Notes: generated from the letters alone by a model not told the origin. DNA of 64,000 nt from Pacificoceanicola sp049341065 (GCF_049341065.1 NZ_JBMPIX010000006.1:246647-310646), one strand, 5' to 3'. Counted from the stretch's first letter, positions 35,180-45,265 are shown. A program made the numbers and translations.

Positions 35180-36253
35180 TCAGGCCACCCGGGCCTCGGC
35201 CAGAGTGATCGCCTCGAAACTGCCAAGCACCTTCAGGCCAGCGCGCGCATGTTCGGGCAACAGCCCCCTTGGGCACTCCGCCAAAAGCGAGCGCGCGACA
35301 TGGTCGTGACGTCGGCGCAGCCGCCCGATGTAAAGACTTTCCAATTCGGCCTCGGCGGCGATCACAGGCTCATGCCGCGGCAGCAAAAGCTGGTGATAGC
35401 GCACAAAGCGGTGGCCGGTTTCGTGCATCGCGGCAAAGCCGTTCACCAGGCTTTGCGCCGGGATCAGAACCGCTTCGCGCCCGAACAGGTATTCCACGTC
35501 CGACCCGCCAATGACCAGACGCTGCTGCGGCGCGACGATCAGATCCTTGTGCAACCCGAAATAGGGCGCCCGCAGCCGGATGGGCCGAAAAGCCCCCAGC
35601 GCAGGCACTAGGCGCGACACCCGGTGCAAAACCGGCACAACGCCGTGTTCGCGGGTCTTGACCGTGTCGCCGCATTGCAGGTCGGAAACCCGCCGATAAC
35701 CCATCGGCGTGAGGACCTGAACCTGATCGGCCAGGGTCGGCATCGGGCCGATTGGCTCGATATCTGTCGAGACGGCGAAAAAGACCACGTCATCGTCCAT
35801 CTCGCGCAATTGCGGGCGGCGGGCAATGGTATAGATATCCTCGACCAGCAAGGGCGGCGGTGGCGGCGTCTTCTGTTCCCTGACCTCATCGCTTTCGGGA
35901 CGTTCGACCGCAATCCGCCCCTCGCGTTTTTCGGTATCCCAACTGAAGGTCACACGCAGCACATCGGTGCGGGCATCGTGCGGCGATTGCAGTACCGTGT
36001 GAAAGACATCGCCGTTTTGCGTCATCACCAGAACGATGCCCCCGCCCGGCAAGGCCCGGACCGAGATTGACCCATCCCAGGGATGGCGGCGCTCATAATG
36101 CAACAGGGTTTGCGGACGACCATCCGGCGACAGGCGCGTTTCCAACACGATGCTGCCGCGCGCCATAAGAGCGTCACGCGGCGCGTTGGCCTTGCCGAAA
36201 ACCTCGGGGCAGACCCAGGACTGGCCGTCCCCGGATGTGGCAATCCAGCTCAT
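35180..36253 (-). CDS. Hint-domain (Hedgehog/intein-type) protein
   Basis: A 357-residue protein. The C-terminal half from about residue 180 matches the Hint domain common in rhodobacterial secreted proteins: VQVLTPMGYRRVSDLQCGDTVKTREHG, then FGLHKDLIVAPQQRLVIGG and the ending VLGSFEAITL. The N-terminal ~170 residues form a separate beta-rich domain (SIVLETRLSPDGRPQTLLHY, ISVRALPGGGIVLVM). The first Hint residue is not an obvious Cys/Ser, so self-cleavage is uncertain. There is no signal peptide and no partner gene. Confidence 0.8.
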   Translation of the reverse strand: MSWIATSGDGQSWVCPEVFGKANAPRDALMARGSIVLETRLSPDGRPQTLLHYERRHPWDGSISVRALPGGGIVLVMTQNGDVFHTVLQSPHDARTDVLRVTFSWDTEKREGRIAVERPESDEVREQKTPPPPPLLVEDIYTIARRPQLREMDDDVVFFAVSTDIEPIGPMPTLADQVQVLTPMGYRRVSDLQCGDTVKTREHGVVPVLHRVSRLVPALGAFRPIRLRAPYFGLHKDLIVAPQQRLVIGGSDVEYLFGREAVLIPAQSLVNGFAAMHETGHRFVRYHQLLLPRHEPVIAAEAELESLYIGRLRRRHDHVARSLLAECPRGLLPEHARAGLKVLGSFEAITLAEARVA

Positions 36254-36266
36254 GCTGGGAACCTTG

Positions 36267-36416
36267 TTACTGAAACCATCGACTTGCCGTTCGTGCCCCC
36301 GGGCTTTGCCGGGTGTTATTCTTGTTTGCCCACAAGTAACACGCGCCCACCCCCACGGCGAGAATAAAGACCCACGCCAGAGTTATTTGCCAAGCGCCCT
36401 GTTGCGCGGTAGCCAT
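36267..36416 (-). CDS. Possible small single-span membrane protein
   Basis: A 49-codon frame starting MATAQQGAWQ with one hydrophobic stretch (about residues 11-29: ITLAWVFILAVGVGACYLW) and a basic C-terminus. It lies between the Hint gene and dapE on the Hint strand. There is no strong Shine-Dalgarno. It may be real because of the clear membrane segment, but no family is known. Confidence 0.35.
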   Translation of the reverse strand: MATAQQGAWQITLAWVFILAVGVGACYLWANKNNTRQSPGARTASRWFQ

Positions 36417-36439
36417 CGAACAACATTACGGAGAAACCC

Positions 36440-37585
36440 ATGTCCGCCATTGATCCGGTCGATCTGACCGCCCGCCTTGTTCGCTGCCCCTCGGTCACCC
36501 CTGAAGAGGGCGGCGCGCTGGTCCTGTTGCAGGATCTGCTGGAAAGCGCCGGGTTTTCCTGCACCCGAGTGGATCGCGGCGAGGTCAGCAATCTCTTTGC
36601 CCGCTGGGGCGAGAAAGGCCACGCCAAGACCTTTGGCTTTAACGGGCATACGGATGTCGTACCCATCGGCAACCCCGAGGATTGGAGCTATGACCCGTTT
36701 GGCGCCGAGATCGACGACGGGTTTCTTTATGGGCGCGGATCGACCGACATGAAATCAGGCGTCGCGGCCTTTGCTGCGGCTGCCGTCGATTTCGTTCGCG
36801 AAACGCCCCCTGATGGCGCGGTGATCCTGACCATAACCGGCGACGAAGAGGGAGACGCGACCGACGGCACTGTGGCCTTGCTGGACTGGATGAAAAAGAC
36901 GGGTGAGCAGATGGACGTCTGCCTAGTGGGCGAGCCGACCAGCCCCGATTTCATGGGCCAGATGATGAAGATCGGGCGGCGCGGATCGCTGTCCGCCTGG
37001 TTCACGGTGACCGGCACACAGGGGCATTCGGCCTATCCGCATCGCGCGCTGAACCCCATGCCCGCGATGGCTCGGCTGATGGACCGTTTGGCCAGCCACG
37101 AGTTGGATCGGGGCACCGAGCATTTTGATGCCTCGACGCTCGCGATTGTCACCATCGACACCGGCAATCCGGCAACAAATGTGATCCCTGCCGAAACGCG
37201 CGCCTGCGTCAACATCCGCTTTAACGATTCCCATAGCGGTGCTTCGCTGTCCCACTGGCTGCGGGCCGAGGCTGCAAAGGTAGACGAGGAATTTGGCACC
37301 AAGAGCTCTGTGAAGATCAAGATTTCGGGAGAAAGCTTTTTGACTCCGCCGGGGGCGTTGTCAGATCTGGTGTCCGCAGCGGTTGCCGCCGAGACAAATC
37401 AAGTGCCGGAAATGTCGACCACGGGCGGCACATCCGATGCGCGCTTTGTCAAAGATCATTGCCCGGTGGTCGAGTTCGGCCTCGTCGGCAAGCGGATGCA
37501 TGCGGTCGATGAACGGGTCGAGGTGGCGCAGGTACACCAGTTGAAATCGATCTATGCGCGCATCCTGCGGGAGTATTTTGCTTGA
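36440..37585 (+). CDS. dapE: Succinyl-diaminopimelate desuccinylase
   Basis: A 381-residue zinc metallohydrolase (M20 type) that removes succinate from N-succinyl-LL-diaminopimelate. Metal ligands and catalytic residues are visible: H70 in FGFNGHTDVVP, D103 in GRGSTDMKSG and E136-E137 in TITGDEEGDATDG, with the dimerisation domain from about 180 to 295. It works downstream of DapD, whose gene lies 2 kb upstream on the same strand. Confidence 0.95.
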   Translation: MSAIDPVDLTARLVRCPSVTPEEGGALVLLQDLLESAGFSCTRVDRGEVSNLFARWGEKGHAKTFGFNGHTDVVPIGNPEDWSYDPFGAEIDDGFLYGRGSTDMKSGVAAFAAAAVDFVRETPPDGAVILTITGDEEGDATDGTVALLDWMKKTGEQMDVCLVGEPTSPDFMGQMMKIGRRGSLSAWFTVTGTQGHSAYPHRALNPMPAMARLMDRLASHELDRGTEHFDASTLAIVTIDTGNPATNVIPAETRACVNIRFNDSHSGASLSHWLRAEAAKVDEEFGTKSSVKIKISGESFLTPPGALSDLVSAAVAAETNQVPEMSTTGGTSDARFVKDHCPVVEFGLVGKRMHAVDERVEVAQVHQLKSIYARILREYFA

Positions 37586-37755
37586 GCCTCGAGATCACCG
37601 TGACCACGGATCTCTCGGCCAGCCATGCCGTCCGACACCACAATTTCCTTGAGGAACAGGGCCTTCCCGGACCAAAAAAGACGGGCTTTGGAGCCTTGGG
37701 CGCTTTCCATGACGATTGTGGCATACCAAACCGGGACATGCGGTGCCTGTCGTGA
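37582..37755 (+). CDS. Possible small coupled ORF between dapE and the DUF2064 gene
   Basis: A 57-codon frame whose TTG start overlaps the dapE stop (TTGA) and whose TGA overlaps the GTG start of the next gene (GTGA). No family was recognised; it has three cysteines near the C-terminus. The two exact couplings are the only support, as no clear homology is visible. Confidence 0.35.
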   Translation: MSLEITVTTDLSASHAVRHHNFLEEQGLPGPKKTGFGALGAFHDDCGIPNRDMRCLS

Positions 37756-38387
37756 GGCAAAGCACCCTGATCGTCATGGTCAAAGAACCGCGTCCCGGGC
37801 GGGTCAAGACCCGGCTAGGGCGCGACATCGGATATACCGCCTCGGCTTGGTGGTTCAGGCATCAGACCCGCGCTCTGCTGCGGCGCATTCAAGACCCGCG
37901 CTGGTGCGTTGTGTTGGCGGTCTCGCCTGATCGCGAAGGGTTGCAAAGTCGTATCTGGCCGCCTGCACTGCCCCGAATTCCGCAAGGTGCAGGAAATTTG
38001 GGTGACCGGATGACGCGGATGATGCGCGCCGCCCCGCCCGGCCCGGTCTGCGTGATCGGCGCCGATGTGCCCGGCATTTCAAAAGCGGCCATCTGGCGGG
38101 CCTTTCTTGCGCTGGGGGGAAAAGACGCGGTTTTTGGCCCGGCGCTTGATGGCGGCTATTGGCTGGTCGGCGTCCGCAACTCCGCAGCCGTACCAAGCGG
38201 CCTTTTTGCCGGGGTGCGTTGGTCCACGCAGCACGCTTTGACAGATAGCGTCCGCTCGCTCGGCGGCTCCTCGGTGGCTTATGTGGATGAATTGCAAGAT
38301 GTGGATACGATCGCGGATCTTGCGCGGATTGGGGGCGCTGCCCCCCGCGCCAAGGGCGCGTCCCCCGGGATATTTTCGGACCAGTGA
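37752..38387 (+). CDS. DUF2064/TIGR04282-type glycosyltransferase-like protein
   Basis: A 211-residue nucleotide-sugar-transferase-fold protein. The N-terminal MVKEPRPGRVKTRLGRDIG, the GDRMTRMM segment, the VCVIGADVPGIS motif (D, metal/nucleotide binding) and FGPALDGGYWLVG match the family with GT-A fold often found in lipid or sugar-modification clusters. GTG 37752 is chosen because it gives the family start and couples to the upstream frame. The last ~18 residues (GGAAPRAKGASPGIFSDQ) come from a copy of the dispersed repeat, so the natural C-terminus may have been altered. Confidence 0.8.
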   Translation: MRQSTLIVMVKEPRPGRVKTRLGRDIGYTASAWWFRHQTRALLRRIQDPRWCVVLAVSPDREGLQSRIWPPALPRIPQGAGNLGDRMTRMMRAAPPGPVCVIGADVPGISKAAIWRAFLALGGKDAVFGPALDGGYWLVGVRNSAAVPSGLFAGVRWSTQHALTDSVRSLGGSSVAYVDELQDVDTIADLARIGGAAPRAKGASPGIFSDQ

Positions 38388-38390
38388 AAC
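38331..38390 (+). repeat. Dispersed GC-hairpin repeat at the 3' end of the DUF2064 gene
   Basis: GGGGGCGCTGCCCCC, CGCGCCAAGGGCGCG, TCCCCCGGGATATTTTCGG, ACCAGTGAAAC. It supplies the last codons and the TGA stop of the gene. It shares the order and tail of copies at 27080, 29848 and 51303. Confidence 0.7.
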
Positions 38391-38440
38391 ACTGAAAGCC
38401 TGCGCGTGACGAAGTCTGCGGCGCATGTTAGAGCAGAATC

Positions 38441-40738
38441 ATGAGCAAGCACCCCAGCAAAGCAGATATCCTTGAATGGATTTCCGCGAACCCGACCCTG
38501 ACCTCCAAGCGAGACATCGCCAAAGCCTTTGGGATCAAAGGCGCGGCGCGGATCGACCTCAAGCGCGTTTTGAAAGAGCTTGAGCATGAGGGCCATCTGG
38601 AAAAGCGCAAAAAGACCTATCGCGATCCAGATCGCTTGCCCCCGGTCAGCGTCTTGCAGGTGCAAGAGGCGAACTCTGACGGCGATCTGTATGCCAAGCC
38701 GCTGGAATGGCACGGCGAGGGTGTGGAGCCGATTGTGCTGCTGATCCCGCGGGCCAGCGATCCGGCCCTGGGCGAGGGCGACCGTATTCTGGCGCGGCTT
38801 CAGGTGGTGCACGAAGAGGACCACAATTACGAAGCGCGCCTGATCCGCCGTATCGGCGCCAGCCCGCGCAAAGTGATCGGGATCTTTCGCAAAGGCGCGG
38901 AAGGTGGGCGGATTCTGCCGATCGACAAAGGGGCGGACAACGAATGGTCGGTTGCCTCCGACGCGACCGGAGGCGCCAAGGATGGCGAGCTGGTCGAGGC
39001 CGAGCAGGCCGGCCCCAAGGGCCGCATGGGTCTTCCGCGCGCCCGCATCACCTTGCGTCTTGGGGATCCCACGGAACCCAAGGCAGTCTCGCTGATCGCG
39101 ATCCACCAGCACGGCATTCCCGACGATTTTCCACCCGAGGTCTTGGCCGAGGCCGACGCGATGAAGCCTGCCGGGCTGAAGGGGCGCACCGATTTGCGGG
39201 ACCTGCCGCTGATCACCATTGATCCTTATGACGCGCGCGATCATGACGACGCAGTCTTTGCCGAGGCAGATGATGATCCGAAAAACAAGGGCGGTCATAT
39301 CATCTGGGTCGCCATCGCCGACGTGGCGCATTACGTGCGTTCGGGCAGCATATTGGACGACGAAGCCAGAAAGCGCGGCAACTCCAGCTATTTCCCGGAC
39401 CGCGTGGTGCCAATGCTGCCGGATCGGCTGTCGGGCGATTTGTGTTCCCTGCACGAAGGGGTGCCGCGCGCCTGTATCGCCGTGCGCATGCGGATCAACG
39501 CCGAGGGTGACAAGCTGGACCAGCGCTTTGTGCGCGGCCTTATGCGCTCGCCCGCGTCGCTGAATTACCAAGAGGTGCAGGCCGCCCAGAATGGTGAGCC
39601 GAATGACAAGACAGGGCCACTGCTTGACCCGGTGATCCGCCCGCTTTTCGCCGCTTACGAGGCTTTGAAACTGGCACGGGCGCGGCGGCAACCGCTGGAT
39701 CTGGACCTGCCGGAACGCAAGGTGGTTCTGAGCGAAGACGGCAAGGTGCAATCGGTCGATTTCACCGAACGGCTGGAGGCGCATAAGCTGATCGAGGAAT
39801 GCATGATCCTCGCCAACGTTTCGGCCGCCGAAACACTGGTTGCCAAAAAGACGCCTCTACTGTTCCGGGTGCATGAAGAGCCGCCCATGGACAAGCTCGA
39901 AACGCTGCGCGACACCGCCCATGCGGCGGGGCTGACGCTGGCCAAGGGGCAGGTGCTCAAAACCTCGCACCTCAACCGGTTGCTGCATCAGGCGGCGGGC
40001 ACGGACGAGGCCGAACTGATCAATATGGCGACCCTGCGCAGCATGACGCAGGCCTATTACAGCCCCAAGAACTTTGGCCATTTCGGACTGGCACTGCAGA
40101 ATTACGCACATTTCACCTCGCCGATCCGGCGGTATTCCGATCTGGTCGTCCACCGCGCGCTGATCACCGCGCACGGCTGGGGCGACGATGGCCTGACACC
40201 CGGCGAGATTGACCGGCTGGAGCAGACCGCCCAGCACATCAGCGACACCGAACGCCGGTCGATGATGGCCGAGCGCGACACGACCGATCGCTATCTGGCG
40301 GCCTTTCTGTCGGATCGTATCGGGGCTGAGTTCACCGGGCGCGTGTCCGGCATCGCGCGCTTTGGCGTCTTTGTGAAGCTGGACGAAACCGGCGCCGATG
40401 GGCTGATCCCGATTGGCACGCTGGGGCGCGAATATTTCCAGTTCGATCAGGAAAGTGCGACATTGATGGGCAGCGATACCGGGCGGATCATCGGCCTTGG
40501 CATGCGCGCTCGGGTCAAACTTGTCGAAGCGGCGCCCGTGACCGGCGGGATTGCCTTTGAATTGCTGGAACTGGACGACGAAGGCTATGACAGCGTTCCG
40601 GGCGGGCGTGGACCACGAGGCCGTGGTCGCGGACGCGGCAAAGGTGGGCCCTCGCCGCGCAGAAAAGCGGCGAAGGCCAAGAAAAAGGACGTCAAGACCA
40701 AGCGCAAGGTCACGCGGCAGCGGCGCTCCAAAGGCTAG
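38441..40738 (+). CDS. rnr: Ribonuclease R
   Basis: A 765-residue 3'-5' exoribonuclease. It begins with a winged-helix-like region (KADILEWISANPTLTSKRDI), then cold-shock domains. The RNB domain begins near 255 with the catalytic acidic cluster TIDPYDARDHDDAVFAE, and includes YFPDRVVPMLPDRLS and HFTSPIRRYSDLVVHR. An S1 domain follows near 630-725, and the tail is highly basic (KKDVKTKRKVTRQRRSK). It degrades structured RNA and helps ribosome quality control. Confidence 0.96.
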   Translation: MSKHPSKADILEWISANPTLTSKRDIAKAFGIKGAARIDLKRVLKELEHEGHLEKRKKTYRDPDRLPPVSVLQVQEANSDGDLYAKPLEWHGEGVEPIVLLIPRASDPALGEGDRILARLQVVHEEDHNYEARLIRRIGASPRKVIGIFRKGAEGGRILPIDKGADNEWSVASDATGGAKDGELVEAEQAGPKGRMGLPRARITLRLGDPTEPKAVSLIAIHQHGIPDDFPPEVLAEADAMKPAGLKGRTDLRDLPLITIDPYDARDHDDAVFAEADDDPKNKGGHIIWVAIADVAHYVRSGSILDDEARKRGNSSYFPDRVVPMLPDRLSGDLCSLHEGVPRACIAVRMRINAEGDKLDQRFVRGLMRSPASLNYQEVQAAQNGEPNDKTGPLLDPVIRPLFAAYEALKLARARRQPLDLDLPERKVVLSEDGKVQSVDFTERLEAHKLIEECMILANVSAAETLVAKKTPLLFRVHEEPPMDKLETLRDTAHAAGLTLAKGQVLKTSHLNRLLHQAAGTDEAELINMATLRSMTQAYYSPKNFGHFGLALQNYAHFTSPIRRYSDLVVHRALITAHGWGDDGLTPGEIDRLEQTAQHISDTERRSMMAERDTTDRYLAAFLSDRIGAEFTGRVSGIARFGVFVKLDETGADGLIPIGTLGREYFQFDQESATLMGSDTGRIIGLGMRARVKLVEAAPVTGGIAFELLELDDEGYDSVPGGRGPRGRGRGRGKGGPSPRRKAAKAKKKDVKTKRKVTRQRRSKG

Positions 40739-40740
40739 GA

Positions 40741-41016
40741 TCAGGGCAAAGCACAGCGCGGATCAAGATCGCCGAACCGATAGGCCCGCTGTTCGATCAG
40801 CCAGCGCAGGAGCATGTTCTCGTCGCGATCACCCGGATCACAGTTCGTAGCGCCGGCAATTCGCCCAATGGTCCGGCTTTGGGGCGGGCTGTCTTGCTGC
40901 CAATCTGGCCCGGCAAGCTTCAAATGGATCCTCGCCTCGACACAAAACGGGCTGGGTTCGGTCAGGGCGGGGAAAAGGTGATCAGGGTCAGCTAAGCTGC
41001 CCAGAGTGTCCGCCAC
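40741..41016 (-). CDS. Small hypothetical protein divergent from the WYL regulator
   Basis: A 91-residue frame with a GTG start. Sequence in the body is protein-like (CVEARIHLKLAGPDWQQD, ENMLLRWLIEQRAYRFGDLD) with three cysteines. No known family and no good Shine-Dalgarno was seen. It lies divergent from the WYL gene across a 57-base spacer that carries a candidate operator, so it may be the regulator's target. It ends 2 bases from the rnr stop. Confidence 0.5.
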   Translation of the reverse strand: MADTLGSLADPDHLFPALTEPSPFCVEARIHLKLAGPDWQQDSPPQSRTIGRIAGATNCDPGDRDENMLLRWLIEQRAYRFGDLDPRCALP

Positions 41017-41034
41017 CCTGACCCAAGAGAAATA

Positions 41035-41050
41035 CTGTCAATTTCTGTCA
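41035..41050. promoter_or_regulatory. Direct repeat before the WYL gene (candidate operator)
   Basis: CTGTCA-ATTT-CTGTCA lies between the divergent gene at 40741 and the WYL regulator. YafY-type WYL regulators often act at TGTCA repeats in such positions. Inference only. Confidence 0.45.
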
Positions 41051-41073
41051 GCAGCAGGCAATATGCTGCAGAT

Positions 41074-41796
41074 ATGTCCAGAACCCATCGCCTGTTCCAA
41101 TTGATGAGCGCCCTGCGCCGCCTGCCCCCTCCGGCCACCGCCCGGCAACTGGCCGAAGAAACCGGCGTGTCCGAGCGAACGCTGTATCGAGATATCGACG
41201 CACTGCGGGGCATCGGCGCGGTGATCGACGGAGAAGCGGGCTTTGGCTATACCTTGATCGAAGACGCCCATCTGCCGCCGCTTGGCTTCCATGACGAAGA
41301 GCTAGAGGCGCTTGTTCTGGGGTTGCGCGAAGTGCGCGCCGTGGGCGATCCGGCACTTGCACAGGCGGCCGAAACGGCCCTTGCGAAATTGCGGGCGCGG
41401 TTGCCGCAATCGCAGGCGCATCGCCTGCAACATGCGGTTTTGAACGCCCACCGCTTTTTCCCTCCGCCCAAACCGACAATCGACACGCGGGTGTTGCGTC
41501 AGGCTTGCTGGGAAGAAAGGGTCGTGGGGTTCGACTATTCCGACAAATCGGGCCACTTTACGAGGCGCGAGGTCAAACCGCTGTCGATCGTCTTTTTTCA
41601 AAGCAGCCATTGCCTGTTGGCATGGTGCCTTTTGCGCCAGGACTTCAGGGCTTTCCGGCTGGACCGCATGGACCGGCTTGAGCCATCCGAGCAATCCTTC
41701 CGCCCGCAAAGGGTGCCGCTGTTGCGGGACTATATGGCCCAACTCAAGGCGGAAAAGGCGAGACTTGACGCGGAGGGCGCGCCCAGTTGGGACTAA
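41074..41796 (+). CDS. YafY-type transcriptional regulator with WYL domain
   Basis: A 240-residue regulator. The N-terminal winged helix (LFQLMSALRRLPPPATARQL followed by SERTLYRDIDALRGIGAVID, about 6-60) is followed by a WYL ligand-binding domain (about 135-205) with VVGFDYSDKSGHFTRREVKP and LLAWCLLRQDFRAFRLDRM. WYL domains sense nucleotides or other small molecules. It is divergent from a small gene and probably autoregulated. The 3' end overlaps the next convergent gene by 4 bases. Confidence 0.88.
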   Translation: MSRTHRLFQLMSALRRLPPPATARQLAEETGVSERTLYRDIDALRGIGAVIDGEAGFGYTLIEDAHLPPLGFHDEELEALVLGLREVRAVGDPALAQAAETALAKLRARLPQSQAHRLQHAVLNAHRFFPPPKPTIDTRVLRQACWEERVVGFDYSDKSGHFTRREVKPLSIVFFQSSHCLLAWCLLRQDFRAFRLDRMDRLEPSEQSFRPQRVPLLRDYMAQLKAEKARLDAEGAPSWD

Positions 41797-42236
41797 GGGC
41801 AAGCGCCACGCATACAGGCCTCGACCGCATTCAGATCGGCCTTTTGAGGGCGCGGAAACAGCAAGCCGCCGCATGGCGCGGCAAAGGCGACATAGCGACG
41901 GCCCTCTTTGCGCAGGAAAGCCATGTAAGACTGCCCATTGCGCGCGCCGCCGCATATTCTTCCAGAACAGCTGATCCGTAAAATGATGGGACGTTCAAAA
42001 TCCTGTTTGAACCCGCGCGCAGTCAAAAGACGCCCTTTCAGGCTGGCCGGGACATCCGCATTGGCATGGGCTGGCAGGCGACTGTCATCAAGGCTGAGGC
42101 GACCGTAGACCACCATCCACTCGGCCTTGTCGGTGCTGGCAAACTCAAACGCCCGCACCGGATCAGGTGTTTCACAGCTCAGCGCCCAGACCGGCGCGGC
42201 CGCGAGCATCGCCAGCATTGCCAACAGGGCTTTCAC
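41793..42236 (-). CDS. Small secreted protein of unknown function
   Basis: A 147-residue protein with a signal peptide (about 1-19, PVWALS) and five or more cysteines in the mature part (LSCETPD, ISCSGRICGG, APCGG, ACMRGAC), suggesting a disulfide-bonded periplasmic protein. The GTG start overlaps the rppH stop (GTGA), so it is the last gene of the gpmI-envC-ctpA-rppH run. No family was recognised. Confidence 0.7.
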   Translation of the reverse strand: MKALLAMLAMLAAAPVWALSCETPDPVRAFEFASTDKAEWMVVYGRLSLDDSRLPAHANADVPASLKGRLLTARGFKQDFERPIILRISCSGRICGGARNGQSYMAFLRKEGRRYVAFAAPCGGLLFPRPQKADLNAVEACMRGACP

Positions 42237-42718
42237 AGCTTGCCCCGAAACGCCGCGATAACCTGTTCATAGACCCCGCGCTTGAACGGCACGATCTGCT
42301 GCAGCACTTCGTCCGCATCCATCCAGCGCCATTCCGAGAACTCCTGATGATCGTCCGCGTCGATCCGCACCTGATCATCTGTGCCGTGGAACCGCAGCAA
42401 GAACCACTTTTGTTCCTGCCCCTTGTAACGCCCCTTCCAGATGCGCGGGACGATGTCGTGCGGCAGGTCATAGGCAATCCAGCCCTCGGTCTCGGCCTCG
42501 AGTGTCACCAGATCGGGGGACACGCCGGTTTCCTCAAGCAATTCGCGCAGTGCGGCGGCCCTTGGCTCTTCTCCTTCGTCGATCCCGCCCTGCGGCATTT
42601 GCCAAGCGGGCAGCTCGCTGTCGAAGCGTTGGCCGACAAAGGCGTGACCCTGCGCGTTGACCAACATCACCCCGACATTCTGGCGATAGGGCAGTTTGGC
42701 GATTTCTTCCGGCTTCAT
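42233..42718 (-). CDS. rppH: RNA pyrophosphohydrolase (Nudix)
   Basis: A 161-residue Nudix enzyme that removes pyrophosphate from 5'-triphosphate RNA (and dinucleoside polyphosphates), starting mRNA decay. The Nudix box GGIDEGEEPRAAALRELLEE ends in TGV (about 44-66), preceded by LPAWQMPQ as in RppH. ATG 42718 gives the normal length and follows AGGGAACAACGTCGC. It lies downstream of ctpA in the same direction. Confidence 0.93.
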   Translation of the reverse strand: MKPEEIAKLPYRQNVGVMLVNAQGHAFVGQRFDSELPAWQMPQGGIDEGEEPRAAALRELLEETGVSPDLVTLEAETEGWIAYDLPHDIVPRIWKGRYKGQEQKWFLLRFHGTDDQVRIDADDHQEFSEWRWMDADEVLQQIVPFKRGVYEQVIAAFRGKL

Positions 42719-42794
42719 GCGACGTTGTTCCCTCATCCAAAAGCAATAGGGCGAGGCCCCGCCCCGCCCTATCACAAACCTCAATTCAAGGCGA

Positions 42795-44135
<1,341 letters not shown>

Positions 44136-44143
44136 ATCCAATA

Positions 44144-45265
44144 TTATCCCTTGTCGGTTGCGAACCACGTCAGCGGATCGACAGGCGCATTGCCTTCTCT
44201 CACTTCTATATAGAGCGTTTCCGAACGCTCTGCGCCACCCCTTTCACCAGAAGGTGAAAGGATATCCCCATTTTCAACAGCCTCCCCGCCCATCAGCCCT
44301 ACCGGGCTTCCTGCGGGCAGCACTTGCCCCGCCTTTCCGTAAACTTCTGAAAGGCCTGCAATAACGAAGAGCAAATCAGCTTGAGGTTCAAGAATGGTTA
44401 CCAAGCCATAGTCCAGTAGCGGTCCGTTGTAGCGGATCGTCGCAGCGGTCGGAGAGGTCACCAGCGCCTTGGGCTGGGTGGCCAGAACGATGCCTGGGCG
44501 GCTTACTCCGGCCGCATCGCTTTCCCCGGCCCGTCGTAGCACAACGCCGCGCACAGGCAGCGGCAGACTGCCCTTTTGCCCGGCGATCCGCGGCAGGTTC
44601 TGGGGTGTCTCGTCTTCGGCGATCTGGCTGAGGCCGCTGGCGAACCCCTGCAAGGTCTCGGTCGAGGCGATCAGGATTTCGGTGCGGATCGGATCTTCGG
44701 TAAAGCGGCGGGGCAGATCCGTGCGGTCTGCGATGGCCTGGCTCAATTCGGTTCGGGCGGCCTGCACGCCTGCCAACCCTTCCTTGAGCGTGTCTGCAGC
44801 GCTTTGCTGCAACTCCCGCAAGGCGGTGACTTCTTTCAGGTCGGACCGCAGCTGCTCTGCTTTCTGGGCCAAACCCGGTGTGACTGCCGCGACCAGCATG
44901 CCCGACCGCGCTGTGCCCAACGGCCCCTGCGGGTGCAATAAAGTTTGCGGCTGCACCTGCCCGCCCAGCGCACTGAGCACGCCCAGAAGCTGCGAAACCT
45001 CGCCCTCCTGCGCTGACAGTTTGCGGCTGAGTTCAGTCTCGCGGATCGCTGCCGCCCGAAGCCCCTGACGCATGGCCGCCAGCCCGTCCTCATAGGCGCG
45101 CACGGTGTCGGTCAGAGCCGCAACCCTGTCACGGGCGCTTTCGGCCTTGTCCAGCTGGACTGAGGCCGCCTCCAGTGCGTCGGCGGCGGCCTGCGCGGCG
45201 TCCCCAGCACTTTGTGCGAGGACAGGCCCGGTCATAAGCGCGAAAAGAAGGCAGAGGCGCTTCAC
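44144..45265 (-). CDS. EnvC-like murein hydrolase activator with degenerate LytM domain
   Basis: A 373-residue periplasmic protein: signal peptide (1-17), a long coiled coil (about 20-190) and a C-terminal LytM/M23-like domain (about 250-370; VRGVVLRRAGE, YIEVREGNAPVDPLTWF). The domain has no histidine where active LytM enzymes have HxxxD and HxH, so it should activate amidases rather than cut peptidoglycan, as E. coli EnvC does. The GTG start overlaps the gpmI stop (GTGA). The gene sits between gpmI and ctpA, as usual in the group. Confidence 0.88.
   Translation of the reverse strand: MKRLCLLFALMTGPVLAQSAGDAAQAAADALEAASVQLDKAESARDRVAALTDTVRAYEDGLAAMRQGLRAAAIRETELSRKLSAQEGEVSQLLGVLSALGGQVQPQTLLHPQGPLGTARSGMLVAAVTPGLAQKAEQLRSDLKEVTALRELQQSAADTLKEGLAGVQAARTELSQAIADRTDLPRRFTEDPIRTEILIASTETLQGFASGLSQIAEDETPQNLPRIAGQKGSLPLPVRGVVLRRAGESDAAGVSRPGIVLATQPKALVTSPTAATIRYNGPLLDYGLVTILEPQADLLFVIAGLSEVYGKAGQVLPAGSPVGLMGGEAVENGDILSPSGERGGAERSETLYIEVREGNAPVDPLTWFATDKG

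Noticed and set aside
38279..39784. A 501-codon minus-strand frame opposite rnr
   Set aside because: It lacks protein-family sequence and overlaps the DUF2064 and rnr coding frames, both clearly real.
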